Part shown: piece by piece, positions 6,910 to 15,382 of the stretch | Numbering within the stretch: position 1 is the first letter of the stretch | How the letters are laid out: every line of letters starts with the position of its first letter | Source: Microcaldota archaeon | GTDB lineage: Archaea > Micrarchaeota > Micrarchaeia > Micrarchaeales > CABMGC01 | DNA length: 48,154 nucleotides | Direction: 5' to 3' | NCBI GenBank assembly: GCA_028867435.1 | Contig: JAGWGI010000007.1 | Span: 1-48,154 of the forward strand | The notes under the pieces: model-generated | What the model was told of the DNA's origin: nothing | Seen by the model: only the letters and a program-made list of their open reading frames with translations | The model's database searches: none | Translations under genes and position numbers: made by a program

Positions 6910-9312
6910 TTATTTCCTTGTAGTTATTGTTATGTTGTTTATTCCGAAATTCAGGTAAGTGCTATTGAATCCTGGCACTGTTGCGTTCTGCGAATAGAAG
7001 AAGAGCTGGTTGAGCCCGGGGATTAGTGTGAGGTTTAGCAGGTAGTGATTTATGCCCCCAGTTGCGCTCATGTTGGCCACAAGGTTTGATGCCGAGTTTT
7101 CATAGAGCAGTATGGGCTTGCCTGTATACGAGCCTGCGTTGAGCTGCATGGTTATGCGAGTCTTGTTGGCCGGGGCGTAGATGTAGAGTGCCCTCACATT
7201 CGGCCCCCACCACAGATTCGCGATTGTGGAGTTGCATAGCGATGCAGAGCTGCAGAACGAATACCCCGGGAACCATGTATCGGAAGTGTAGGCCACAATG
7301 GCCTTTCCTACGTGCGAGGTAGCGTTGAAGGCGTCGAACACTATGGTCGCGTTGTCCTGGTATACGGGCTGGCCAAATAGGTCAAGCAGGTATGTACCCA
7401 GCTGCTCTAGCTCGGACTTGCTGTATGCCTGCCTTATTATAGAGACGAACCCCACTTTGTAGCTGGCCAGCCAGAAGAGGGTCACGTTGCTTGAGTTCTC
7501 TAGGATTGGCGAGGGGTAGACTAGGCCCTGCCCTCCTTCGAGATAGCTTGCCGCCACAGCAAGGGGCAGCGTTATCGAGGGCAGCAGCTCTGTCTCGTTC
7601 ACCCTTGAGGTGTACCCTGTTATCATGGGCCTTTGCGTAGCGGTCTGGTAGTACATACCCTGGCCCAAATAAAGGTTGGGCTGGATGCCGCTGGAGTTCT
7701 GTATGGCAGGCAGCACAAGAGTGGTGAAACCCGAAGACAGATTCCCGATCTCATAGTACACCTTTGGTATCTGGACATTTAGGAAATGGGCGTTTATGAA
7801 GTGTGAAGTCAGTGGAACGCCAGCATATTCTACCAGTATGAGAATCGAGATTATTGCGGCGTAGTAGGTTATGGCATGCTTTGCATTCGCCCGGCTGCTT
7901 GCCTTGCGGGAGTCGGCGATCTCCCTGAAGCCGTAGGCCGCAAGTATTGCAAGAACCAGTGTTACTATCATGTCGAACCTGCCAGGCTCCCTGATTATGT
8001 TGAAGAAGGGAATCGCCCTGTACACCAGATATATGCCAGGTATCCCACTAGAGGTGAGAGCGCCTAGCTGCAGGTACGGACCAAGGGCAAGCCATCCGAA
8101 GATCACTAGTATGACGGCCCAGACTAGGGTGTTTGAGAGCCTGTTCTTCTTCCAGTCATGGAAGAGCGCGATCAGCGCAAGTGCAATAGCAACATATCCC
8201 AGATACGAGACCCGTTCGGTCGGATCCGCAGAATATATAGATGAGTACGAGCCGGCTGGCCCTGTCAAGAAGTTGTTGAATGGGCTGGGGAGCAAAAAAG
8301 AGGATATCGGATCGCTCCAGAGCATGTTGTGCGGGATGTCGTTTAGCTGCGCGGCGGCATGCAAACCTTGGCTGCCTAAAAGTGCGCTAATAGTTGGTAT
8401 CAGGAAAGGGGAGCCTATCACCAGTACCAGTATTATCATTGCGGCCAGATTTATCGCAAAGCGCGTGCTTAGGATTTCGCTTCGCCTTGCCTTGTCTATC
8501 GCATAGATGAGCAGCAAAAAGAAGACAAAAACGCTACTTATTATTCCCTGCTCTGGGTCTCCGAAGAAGATCACTAGCACAAAGCTTATAGCGGCAAGTA
8601 GCGAGTACAATATCTTCTTCTCTCTTATCATAATCAGGAAGAAGAGCAAAAAGAGCGGAAGGAATTCTATGCTGGTCCAGTTAAGGTGGCTGAAGGATTG
8701 CGCAAGGTGCATGGGGCTGAATGCGAAGATTATACCAGCTATGAAGGCTGCGTACTTGTTCTTGACAAGATAGTCGGCGAGCAAAAACATGAAGAATCCG
8801 GAGAGCATGAAGTCTGTGAAGAAGACCATGTTGTATCCAAAACCCAGCCCGTTGCCCCCGAATGCGCGGCCTATCGCCTGGAACGGGGCGCTGAAATACG
8901 CAGCGAGCGGCGAGAGGGTCTGGGTTGCAAGGTTTGCCCCAACCGGATAGTATAGCATTGTAGTCGAATAGATTGAGGTGTGAAGAGTAAAGGTTGCGAA
9001 GTTCACCCACCACAGGTTCCAGAGCGTCTGGTACACGTCTCCAGCTCCGTTGACAACGACGTTTGCAAGGTTCGAGGTCACTGGCCAGAACACGATCATT
9101 GCAAGGATAAGGTAGATTGCAAGGGCCGGTATGTACTCCGCAAAGTACTTGCTAATCGCTACTGGGTCAATCAATGCCTTTTTGTGCGAATGGCTGGCAG
9201 CATGCTCGTGGTGCGGCTGCTGCGCGGCGTGATGACCATGGTGCTCCTGTGCAGCGTTGTGCTCGTGGTGCCATTCGTGTTCGTTGTGCTTTTGAGCGTG
9301 CTCTTCATCCAT
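6910..9312 (-). CDS. polytopic membrane protein, GT-C/YfhO-like, with His-rich N-terminus
   Basis: An 800-residue membrane protein. Residues 1-45 are cytoplasmic-looking and contain 15 histidines. About a dozen hydrophobic segments follow between residues ~55 and ~480, and a mostly non-membrane C-terminal domain (~490-800) carries many Asn-x-Ser/Thr sites and looks extracellular. The first loop holds GAGDVYQTLWNLWW, an Asp-containing loop reminiscent of GT-C glycosyltransferases and YfhO-type proteins. With a flippase and a GT2 enzyme next door, a role in lipid-linked glycan assembly or protein glycosylation is the best guess. It shares a 100-base divergent promoter region with the flippase. 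Confidence 0.7.
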   Translation of the reverse strand: MDEEHAQKHNEHEWHHEHNAAQEHHGHHAAQQPHHEHAASHSHKKALIDPVAISKYFAEYIPALAIYLILAMIVFWPVTSNLANVVVNGAGDVYQTLWNLWWVNFATFTLHTSIYSTTMLYYPVGANLATQTLSPLAAYFSAPFQAIGRAFGGNGLGFGYNMVFFTDFMLSGFFMFLLADYLVKNKYAAFIAGIIFAFSPMHLAQSFSHLNWTSIEFLPLFLLFFLIMIREKKILYSLLAAISFVLVIFFGDPEQGIISSVFVFFLLLIYAIDKARRSEILSTRFAINLAAMIILVLVIGSPFLIPTISALLGSQGLHAAAQLNDIPHNMLWSDPISSFLLPSPFNNFLTGPAGSYSSIYSADPTERVSYLGYVAIALALIALFHDWKKNRLSNTLVWAVILVIFGWLALGPYLQLGALTSSGIPGIYLVYRAIPFFNIIREPGRFDMIVTLVLAILAAYGFREIADSRKASSRANAKHAITYYAAIISILILVEYAGVPLTSHFINAHFLNVQIPKVYYEIGNLSSGFTTLVLPAIQNSSGIQPNLYLGQGMYYQTATQRPMITGYTSRVNETELLPSITLPLAVAASYLEGGQGLVYPSPILENSSNVTLFWLASYKVGFVSIIRQAYSKSELEQLGTYLLDLFGQPVYQDNATIVFDAFNATSHVGKAIVAYTSDTWFPGYSFCSSASLCNSTIANLWWGPNVRALYIYAPANKTRITMQLNAGSYTGKPILLYENSASNLVANMSATGGINHYLLNLTLIPGLNQLFFYSQNATVPGFNSTYLNFGINNITITTRK

Positions 9313-9360
9313 GCCAATCAGTGCTTTGCAGATAGTCCTTTAGATCCAAGTTAGAGAATC

Positions 9361-9402
9361 TATTTAATTTGAGTATGTTATACAATTATAAAAATATTTA
9401 AA
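9361..9402. promoter_or_regulatory. AT-rich divergent promoter region
   Basis: This stretch of almost pure A/T separates the minus-strand GT-C-like gene and the plus-strand flippase. It contains TATA-like runs in both directions (TTATAAAAATATTTAAA on plus, ATTAAATAGA on minus). No operator-like palindrome was seen. Confidence 0.4.
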
Positions 9403-9418
9403 CCCGACAGGAGTGGTT

Positions 9419-11002
9419 ATGGCATTTGAGAAGGAGTCAATAGGAAGGAGGGCAACAAGAACGTTCTTTGCCAGCGTCACTGGCAAGGTTTTGGCCTTGA
9501 TAATAACTACCGTTACACTCATAGCAGTCGCAAGGCTTCTTGGGCCAAGCAGCTACGGAGTCTACACTGTCGCCATAGGCTATTCTGCGCTCATAGGCGC
9601 TGTGGCGCAGTTCGGCATAGCCTCGTATTTTGACAGGAACATCTCCTATATGAGCTACAAGCGCGACGCCAAGGGGATGGGCCAGGTGATAGGCAACGGC
9701 TATGTGATAATAATAGCGATCGCCATAGTACTTATGTCGGTGGGGATTGCACTCAGCGGCTATCTGCCAGGAACCCTGCTCTCAAATTCCGGAATCAAGC
9801 AGCTCACCTTGATACTAGTCTCGGTAGACCTTTTCTTTACCACAATCTGGGGCGCCTCTTACTCGGCACTTATTGGCTTTGGAAAGGGGAGAAATGCCTC
9901 TATTGACCTTGTGCTTTTAGGTTCTGTGCAGCTAATCGTCGGAGTGGGACTTATATATCAAGGATTCGGAGTCAACGGGGCTGTGAGTGGGATACTGCTC
10001 GGTGACATGCTGGGCTTCTTGCTCACCTCATACCACACATATAGCGCTCTAAAGGACCATGGAAGGATAATGGTGAGGCTGCCCAACATCTCTGGGGTTA
10101 GGAACACGCTAATCTTCGCACTGCCACTTGCAGCCAATAACTTTCTGCTAAACGGGGTGTCCAACTTCGGGGTCCTATTTTTGAGCGCCTTTGCCCCGGC
10201 ATACATACTAGGCAACTTCGGGACAGCACTAAAGGGGCTTGCAATGATGTCTGTGGTATACGGAACGCTTGCAATAGTGCTGATACAGTCCTTCTCCACC
10301 ATAATACACGTCAAGAAGAGCCGCGACCTCCAGGGAGTGTACAACAAGACAATAACTTATTCGCTGCTCTTAAATTTGCCTATGGTGGCTTTCGTTGCGG
10401 TGTTCTCTGCCCCACTAATCTACCTGCTGCTTACCTCCAAGTTCTCTCTCGCTCCACTCTACCTGCTACTCATAGCACTCGGCACCTCGATAGGCATAAT
10501 GAACTCTTTCACCTCCAGCTTCTTTGTCGCTTCTGGAAAGACAGGCAAGCTGATGAAGATTTCCTTGGTCGCAGTGCTGATACAGCTCTTCTTCCTCGTG
10601 GTACTTGTCCCTGCATACGGCGCAGTCGGGGCGATAGTGGCGCTATATATCATAGGCAGCATAACAACCTTCGCGCTCTTTGCGCGAGGGCTTTTGGTCC
10701 ACTTTAAGATAAAGCCAGATTACAGAAAGCTGCTCAATCTGTTCGTCGCGAACGCGGCGATGGGGATGCTTCTACTTCCAATACTCATGATCCACGGCTA
10801 CGCAATAGAGATCGCTCTAGGCATTGCAGGAGTGCTACTGCTCTACCCGCCCCTGCTTGTGCTCTTCAGGGCAATAGACTCGGTAGTGCTAAGGAATGTG
10901 GAGCACCTTGTTGAGATGATGCCTGGGGTCAGGCACATTGTAAGGCAGTTCGGCAGGTACACCGGGTTGTTCATACGGTACTTTGATCTGGATGGAGGAT
11001 GA
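9419..11002 (+). CDS. polysaccharide flippase, Wzx/MATE-like
   Basis: A protein of about 527 residues with some 14 hydrophobic helices, of the MOP superfamily that moves lipid-linked oligosaccharides across the membrane. The N-terminal signature is present: an amphipathic start, then VARLLGPSSYGVYTVAIGY with the Leu-Gly-Pro-x-x-Tyr-Gly motif common in Wzx-type flippases. Paired charged residues within early helices also fit. ATG at 9419 is chosen over the GTG at 9413 because AGGAG at 9409-9413 is five bases upstream of the ATG. The stop overlaps the leader of the GT2 gene, which starts four bases later, so the two are co-translated and probably act in one glycan pathway. Confidence 0.85.
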   Translation: MAFEKESIGRRATRTFFASVTGKVLALIITTVTLIAVARLLGPSSYGVYTVAIGYSALIGAVAQFGIASYFDRNISYMSYKRDAKGMGQVIGNGYVIIIAIAIVLMSVGIALSGYLPGTLLSNSGIKQLTLILVSVDLFFTTIWGASYSALIGFGKGRNASIDLVLLGSVQLIVGVGLIYQGFGVNGAVSGILLGDMLGFLLTSYHTYSALKDHGRIMVRLPNISGVRNTLIFALPLAANNFLLNGVSNFGVLFLSAFAPAYILGNFGTALKGLAMMSVVYGTLAIVLIQSFSTIIHVKKSRDLQGVYNKTITYSLLLNLPMVAFVAVFSAPLIYLLLTSKFSLAPLYLLLIALGTSIGIMNSFTSSFFVASGKTGKLMKISLVAVLIQLFFLVVLVPAYGAVGAIVALYIIGSITTFALFARGLLVHFKIKPDYRKLLNLFVANAAMGMLLLPILMIHGYAIEIALGIAGVLLLYPPLLVLFRAIDSVVLRNVEHLVEMMPGVRHIVRQFGRYTGLFIRYFDLDGG

Positions 11003-11006
11003 TGGG

Positions 11007-11711
11007 ATGAGATACAACGATACCACAATAGTGCTCCCGACATACAATGAGGAGAAGAACATAGGCGAACTTGTCAGCAGCCTTGTCTCAGCTCTCCCAA
11101 AAATCAGGATACTGGTTGTGGACGACGGCTCGAAGGACAGGACCGCTCAGATAGTGCGTAAGATAGTAGTGAGGAATCATGGCGTCTCGTACCTCAACAG
11201 GTCAGCGCAGCACAGGCCGCGCGGCCTCACACACAGCATAGTTGACGGCATAATGATGAGCAAGACCAAGAACGTGATAGTGATGGATGCCGACTTCCAG
11301 CACCCTATAGACAAGATACCTGAGATAAAAAGGAAGCTCGATGAGGGAAACCAGCTTGTCGTTGCGGTGAGGGTGGATGTGCCAGGCTGGGAGTTGCACA
11401 GGAAGATAATCTCCAGATCTCTTATATACTTAGGGTATGGGATACTTGTGGTAAGGGGCAGGATTAGATCGGGTGATATCTTCTCTGGATATTTCGGGGT
11501 CAAGAGAAAATTCTTCAGGGAGGTTTACGGTCCAAACAGGGAAAGGTTTGTGGGCGAGGGGTACAAGGTGCTCTTTGATCTGCTCAAATGCTTAAAGAAC
11601 GGCTCAGTTAAAATTGGAGAGGTTCCGTACGTATTCAACGTAAGAAAGGCAGGGGAATCAAAGGCCTCGCTAAAGCAGGGCATAGCGCTCTTTAGGTCCT
11701 TTGTGAACTAA
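11007..11711 (+). CDS. family 2 glycosyltransferase, dolichol-phosphate mannosyltransferase-like
   Basis: A GT-A fold enzyme of about 234 residues that probably transfers a sugar from a nucleotide sugar to a polyprenyl phosphate. Motifs: IVLPTYNEEKNI at the N-terminus, VVDDGSKDRT, and the metal-binding DxD-like MDADFQHP. It lacks a C-terminal membrane domain, like short DPM1-type enzymes. ATG at 11007 is preferred to in-frame ATGs at 10983 and 10992 because GGAGG at 10994-10998 is well placed and the upstream codons overlap the flippase. It converges on the malate:quinone oxidoreductase gene with two bases between stops. Confidence 0.85.
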   Translation: MRYNDTTIVLPTYNEEKNIGELVSSLVSALPKIRILVVDDGSKDRTAQIVRKIVVRNHGVSYLNRSAQHRPRGLTHSIVDGIMMSKTKNVIVMDADFQHPIDKIPEIKRKLDEGNQLVVAVRVDVPGWELHRKIISRSLIYLGYGILVVRGRIRSGDIFSGYFGVKRKFFREVYGPNRERFVGEGYKVLFDLLKCLKNGSVKIGEVPYVFNVRKAGESKASLKQGIALFRSFVN

Positions 11712-11713
11712 GG

Positions 11714-13069
11714 CTACCCCTGTGTTAGCAGTTTCCACTCGCTCTCGTCACTACAGAAGATTTTGGAGTACGCCTCTTTGTGGAACCTCTCGCCAAGCGA
11801 CTTTGTTATATACAACGAGCTTGAAAGAGCCTCTTTTAGGCATGCGCTTGCCCCGGGGGATGGGGCCATGTTGAACTCTATGCCCTCGCCCTTGATATCC
11901 ACTACGCCAAGCACAAGAGACATCTTCTTTTTGTCGATTATCTGCGGCCTCACTCCCCCGCCCTCCTTGAAGAAATGGAGATCATCGTACCTTAGGCTTG
12001 GCACGATCTTGTTCACCTCCTCCTTGAGGAAGAGGTATGTGCCGATGTCAGGTATTGCGTAGAGTAGGTTTTTCGCCACGATCTCGAGCAGATCCTTGTC
12101 TGCCGTTATCTTCAGCAGGCTCTCTATGGTCCTCTCGTCCACCCCCACTGCCTTGAAATACTTGTAGGCAGAGGAGGGCGCGCCCTTCTCCATGTACGGA
12201 AGAATGTTGACAGTTGGCCCGAACCTTGTCCTTCTTGGATAGTCAAGATCAGGGTCTCCATGGACTGCGGCGAATGGGATGTGGCCCTTCTGCACCCTGT
12301 ATACCTTGCCATTTAGCACCCTTTTTGAATAGTAGAAATTGCCGCCTACAGAGAGCAGCGAGAGGTCATTTCCATAGCCTAGCGACTTTGCAAAGTAAAG
12401 GCTATACCCACCTGCCGCAAAGAGCACGAAGTCTGCGGTGTAGATTCCCTTAGTAGTTGTGAGCCTGTAGATCCCGCGGCTCTCCTCTATCGAGATCACC
12501 TCGTCATTAAAGGAGATCTTCGCGTTTTTGCCCTTTGGGAGATGGCTTACAAAAGACCTAGAGAGCAGCTCGAAGTTCACCATATTGCCCTCGCGCGAGT
12601 GCGCGGCGAGAATCTTTTCTGAATGCTCGCGCCCCTTGATTATGAACGGTTCAACCACGCCTATTTGGCTCTTTCGCAGCAGGTGAATGTGCGGGAACAC
12701 CTCAAGGAACTTTCGATCGCACCTTTTTTCGATAGCCTCGATCTCGCTCTCGCCGACCCCGAGGACCATCTTCGAGACAGGGCTTATCATGCTCTTAGCC
12801 TCTGCCTTGCCAAGAGTCTTTACGTATTTTAGTATGAGCTCTGATGCCGCCTTTGTGGCAATCACCTTCTCCATTGTGTAGTTGGTCTCGATGTCGCCGA
12901 CGTGCAGGGTCTGGCTGTTGCTGCTGCTCTTTGAGGTGCCCTCGCCCACAAATCCTCTCTTCTCTAGCAGTAGCATGCTCTTGACGCTCGAGAAGTTGGA
13001 TAGGGTGTAGAGTATCGAGGTGCCGATTATACCGCCCCCGACAATCACCACTTCGTAGTGCTTTTCCAT
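11714..13069 (-). CDS. mqo: malate:quinone oxidoreductase
   Basis: An FAD enzyme that oxidises malate to oxaloacetate and passes electrons to quinone at the inner membrane face. The N-terminal dinucleotide fold is VVIVGGGIIGTSILY, followed by NSQTLHVGDIETNYT, and later LPFAAVHGDPDL-like and RFGPTVNILP segments. These resemble what I remember of the Campylobacter/Helicobacter-type Mqo more than the E. coli type. Length (451) fits that group. Other 2-hydroxyacid oxidases of the same superfamily are possible, but the divergent citrate synthase/isocitrate dehydrogenase operon supports malate. The 74 bases to the citrate synthase start hold both promoters. Confidence 0.85.
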   Translation of the reverse strand: MEKHYEVVIVGGGIIGTSILYTLSNFSSVKSMLLLEKRGFVGEGTSKSSSNSQTLHVGDIETNYTMEKVIATKAASELILKYVKTLGKAEAKSMISPVSKMVLGVGESEIEAIEKRCDRKFLEVFPHIHLLRKSQIGVVEPFIIKGREHSEKILAAHSREGNMVNFELLSRSFVSHLPKGKNAKISFNDEVISIEESRGIYRLTTTKGIYTADFVLFAAGGYSLYFAKSLGYGNDLSLLSVGGNFYYSKRVLNGKVYRVQKGHIPFAAVHGDPDLDYPRRTRFGPTVNILPYMEKGAPSSAYKYFKAVGVDERTIESLLKITADKDLLEIVAKNLLYAIPDIGTYLFLKEEVNKIVPSLRYDDLHFFKEGGGVRPQIIDKKKMSLVLGVVDIKGEGIEFNMAPSPGASACLKEALSSSLYITKSLGERFHKEAYSKIFCSDESEWKLLTQG

Positions 13070-13096
13070 GCCATGGCCCAGGATAATTAAACTACA

Positions 13097-13114
13097 AAAG
13101 GAAGGTATTTATTA
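13097..13114 (+). promoter_or_regulatory. BRE/TATA promoter of the TCA operon
   Basis: AAAGGAAGG (BRE-like) runs directly into TATTTATTA. The ATG at 13144 is about 30 bases beyond, which fits transcription starting near the start codon and a nearly leaderless mRNA. Confidence 0.5.
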
Positions 13115-13143
13115 ATACTTTGAGAAGTGCCATCGATGAGCCG

Positions 13144-14286
13144 ATGAGCAAGGTGGACTCTAACGCCGATGTGAAACGTGGGCTTGAGGGCGTAATAGTC
13201 GCAGAGTCTAGGGTTTGCTACATAGACGGGATAAAGGGAAGGCTCTACTACAGGGGATATGGCATAGGGGACATTGCAAAAAACTGCTCGTTTGAAGAAG
13301 CTGCATACCTTCTGCTATACTCCAAGCTGCCAAACAGGAGGGCACTGCACAGCTTCTCGGTGGAGCTGCGCAGGAGGCGCAATCTCCCACAGAGAATAGT
13401 TGAGATGATGCGCACATTCAGCAAGAGCATGACTTCTATGGAGGCGCTGCGCACTGCTGTGAGCGCACTTGCTGCAGACGACCCAGATGCCCGCAAGGTC
13501 TCCCTTGAGGACCACCTCAACAACGGGATCTCGCTGATCGCAAAGATGCCCACAATAGTGGCATACTACTACAGAATAAACCGCGGCGAGGAGGTGGTAA
13601 AGCCTGACCCTGAGCTTGGCCATGCGGCAAACTTCCTCTACATGATGACAGGCAGGGTCCCGGACAAGACGAGCGCAAGGGGAATGGACATGGACATGGT
13701 CCTCCACGCAGAGCACGGATTCAACGCCTCATCGTTTGCTGTCAGGGTGACTGTGTCCACACTTAGCGATATGCACTCCGCATTCACCACAGGAGTTGGA
13801 ACGCTAAAGGGCCCGCTCCATGGCGGAGCTGCTGAGGAGGTTATGCGGATGCTCGAGGAGATTGGCTACGCAAAGAACGTCGATAAATACGTCCAGAAGA
13901 TTCTTGCTGGGCATGGGCGGGTTATGGGATACGGGCACAGGATATACAAGACCTACGATCCTAGGGCAAGGGTGCTAAAGAAGATGGCCGAGGAGATGAG
14001 CAAGGAGAAGGAGAACATGCGCTGGTTCGAGATAGGAGAGAGGCTCGAGGTCGTGATGGAAAGGGAAAAGGGGCTATATCCAAACGTTGACTTCTACTCG
14101 GCGATGGTCTACCACCACCTGGCGCTGCCGATTGATATAAATCCATCGCTCTTTGCAATCGCCAGAAGTGCAGGGTGGGTCGCGCACGCGGCAGAGCAGT
14201 ACGGGGATAACAAGCTGATAAGGCCGCTTGATAGATATGTGGGGGAGATTGACCTTGAATTCATACCGTTAAACAAGAGAAAATGA
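13144..14286 (+). CDS. gltA: citrate synthase
   Basis: Condenses oxaloacetate with acetyl-CoA to citrate. The catalytic residues are visible: His in GPLHGGAAEEV, His in GYGHRIYKTYDPRA, and Asp in NVDFYSAMVY, each in the standard context. Length is about 380 residues, the small archaeal/Gram-positive type. ATG at 13144 is chosen because of the promoter spacing; a TTG at 13120 would add eight residues. 2-Methylcitrate synthases share these motifs, and since a PrpD-family gene lies in the same operon that activity cannot be excluded. It is the first of four tightly spaced genes, and isocitrate dehydrogenase starts four bases after its stop. Confidence 0.93.
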   Translation: MSKVDSNADVKRGLEGVIVAESRVCYIDGIKGRLYYRGYGIGDIAKNCSFEEAAYLLLYSKLPNRRALHSFSVELRRRRNLPQRIVEMMRTFSKSMTSMEALRTAVSALAADDPDARKVSLEDHLNNGISLIAKMPTIVAYYYRINRGEEVVKPDPELGHAANFLYMMTGRVPDKTSARGMDMDMVLHAEHGFNASSFAVRVTVSTLSDMHSAFTTGVGTLKGPLHGGAAEEVMRMLEEIGYAKNVDKYVQKILAGHGRVMGYGHRIYKTYDPRARVLKKMAEEMSKEKENMRWFEIGERLEVVMEREKGLYPNVDFYSAMVYHHLALPIDINPSLFAIARSAGWVAHAAEQYGDNKLIRPLDRYVGEIDLEFIPLNKRK

Positions 14287-14290
14287 GTTT

Positions 14291-15376
14291 ATGAAAGACA
14301 GAGAGCATAGCATCACACTCATACCTGGGGACGGGATAGGCTACGAGGTGAGCGCAGCGGCGCAGAGCTGCGTGGATGCAATAGCATCGCTGGAGGGGTT
14401 CATAGTAATCTGGGACGAGCAGCAGGCGGGTGGGGATGCAATGAGAGAGTTTGGAAACGTGCTTCCAGAAAAAACGCTAAATTCGATAAGGAAAAGTGGC
14501 GTAGCGCTAAAAGGGCCTATCACCACCCCGATAGGCAAGGGATTTCGCAGCGTTAACGTTGAACTGCGCCAGAAGCTCAATCTCTTTGCAAACATAAGGC
14601 CAGCAAAGAGCATTGTAGGAGCAAGCAGCAGGTACAGCGGCATTGATATTGTAGTGATAAGGGAGAATACCGAGGATCTTTACGCAGGAGTTGGGTTTGA
14701 GAAGGGAAATGGGGACACCAAGCAGTTCATAAACTTCGTGAACAAGAAGAGGGGAACCTCGATCACAGAGGACAGCGCAATAAGTCTCAAGATAATTTCC
14801 TCGCATGCAAGCGCAAGGATAGCAAGGTTCGCATTCGATTATGCAAACCAGAACGCAAGGAAGAAGGTCACGGTTGTGCACAAGGCGAACATACTTAAGT
14901 ACACAGACGGGCTCTTTCTAGATGTCGCAAGGCGCATCTCAAGGGGACATATGTCCATAGAGTTCGATGATGCGATTGTTGATAATGTCTCAATGCAGCT
15001 TGTGACAAAGCCAGAGAACTATGATATTCTCCTCTGCCCCAATCTGTATGGAGATATACTCTCCGACTTATGCGCAGGGCTTATTGGCGGGTTGGGAGTG
15101 GCACCAAGCGCGAACATAGGAGAGAAATGTGCTGTATTCGAGCCAGTCCATGGCAGTGCGCCGAAACATGAAGGCAAGAACGATGCCAACCCCAGCGCGA
15201 CAATACTGAGTGCTGCAATGATGCTAAAGCACATAGGCGAGAAAAAGGCCTCGGCAAGGCTTGAGAAAGCAGTACTCAAAACGATCAGGGAAGGAAAGGT
15301 GGTGACATACGACCTTAAGCCAAGGAAGGTCTCAACAACAAAGGAGATGACGGGCGAGATAATCGATAATTTGTGA
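14291..15376 (+). CDS. icd: isocitrate dehydrogenase
   Basis: Member of the isocitrate/isopropylmalate dehydrogenase family. GDGIG near the N-terminus, the substrate loop FRSVNVELRQKLNLFANIRP, RENTEDLYAG and LYGDILSDL are present. The loop has the Ser-x-Asn-x-x-x-Arg pattern of isocitrate rather than isopropylmalate enzymes. The cofactor loop HGSAPKHEGKNDANP resembles NAD-linked or ambiguous enzymes and lacks the clear Lys/Tyr NADP signature of E. coli Icd, so I would not fix the cofactor. Length is 361. It sits four bases after citrate synthase and seven before the PrpD-family gene, with no aconitase between. Confidence 0.88.
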   Translation: MKDREHSITLIPGDGIGYEVSAAAQSCVDAIASLEGFIVIWDEQQAGGDAMREFGNVLPEKTLNSIRKSGVALKGPITTPIGKGFRSVNVELRQKLNLFANIRPAKSIVGASSRYSGIDIVVIRENTEDLYAGVGFEKGNGDTKQFINFVNKKRGTSITEDSAISLKIISSHASARIARFAFDYANQNARKKVTVVHKANILKYTDGLFLDVARRISRGHMSIEFDDAIVDNVSMQLVTKPENYDILLCPNLYGDILSDLCAGLIGGLGVAPSANIGEKCAVFEPVHGSAPKHEGKNDANPSATILSAAMMLKHIGEKKASARLEKAVLKTIREGKVVTYDLKPRKVSTTKEMTGEIIDNL

Positions 15377-15382
15377 TAAGAG

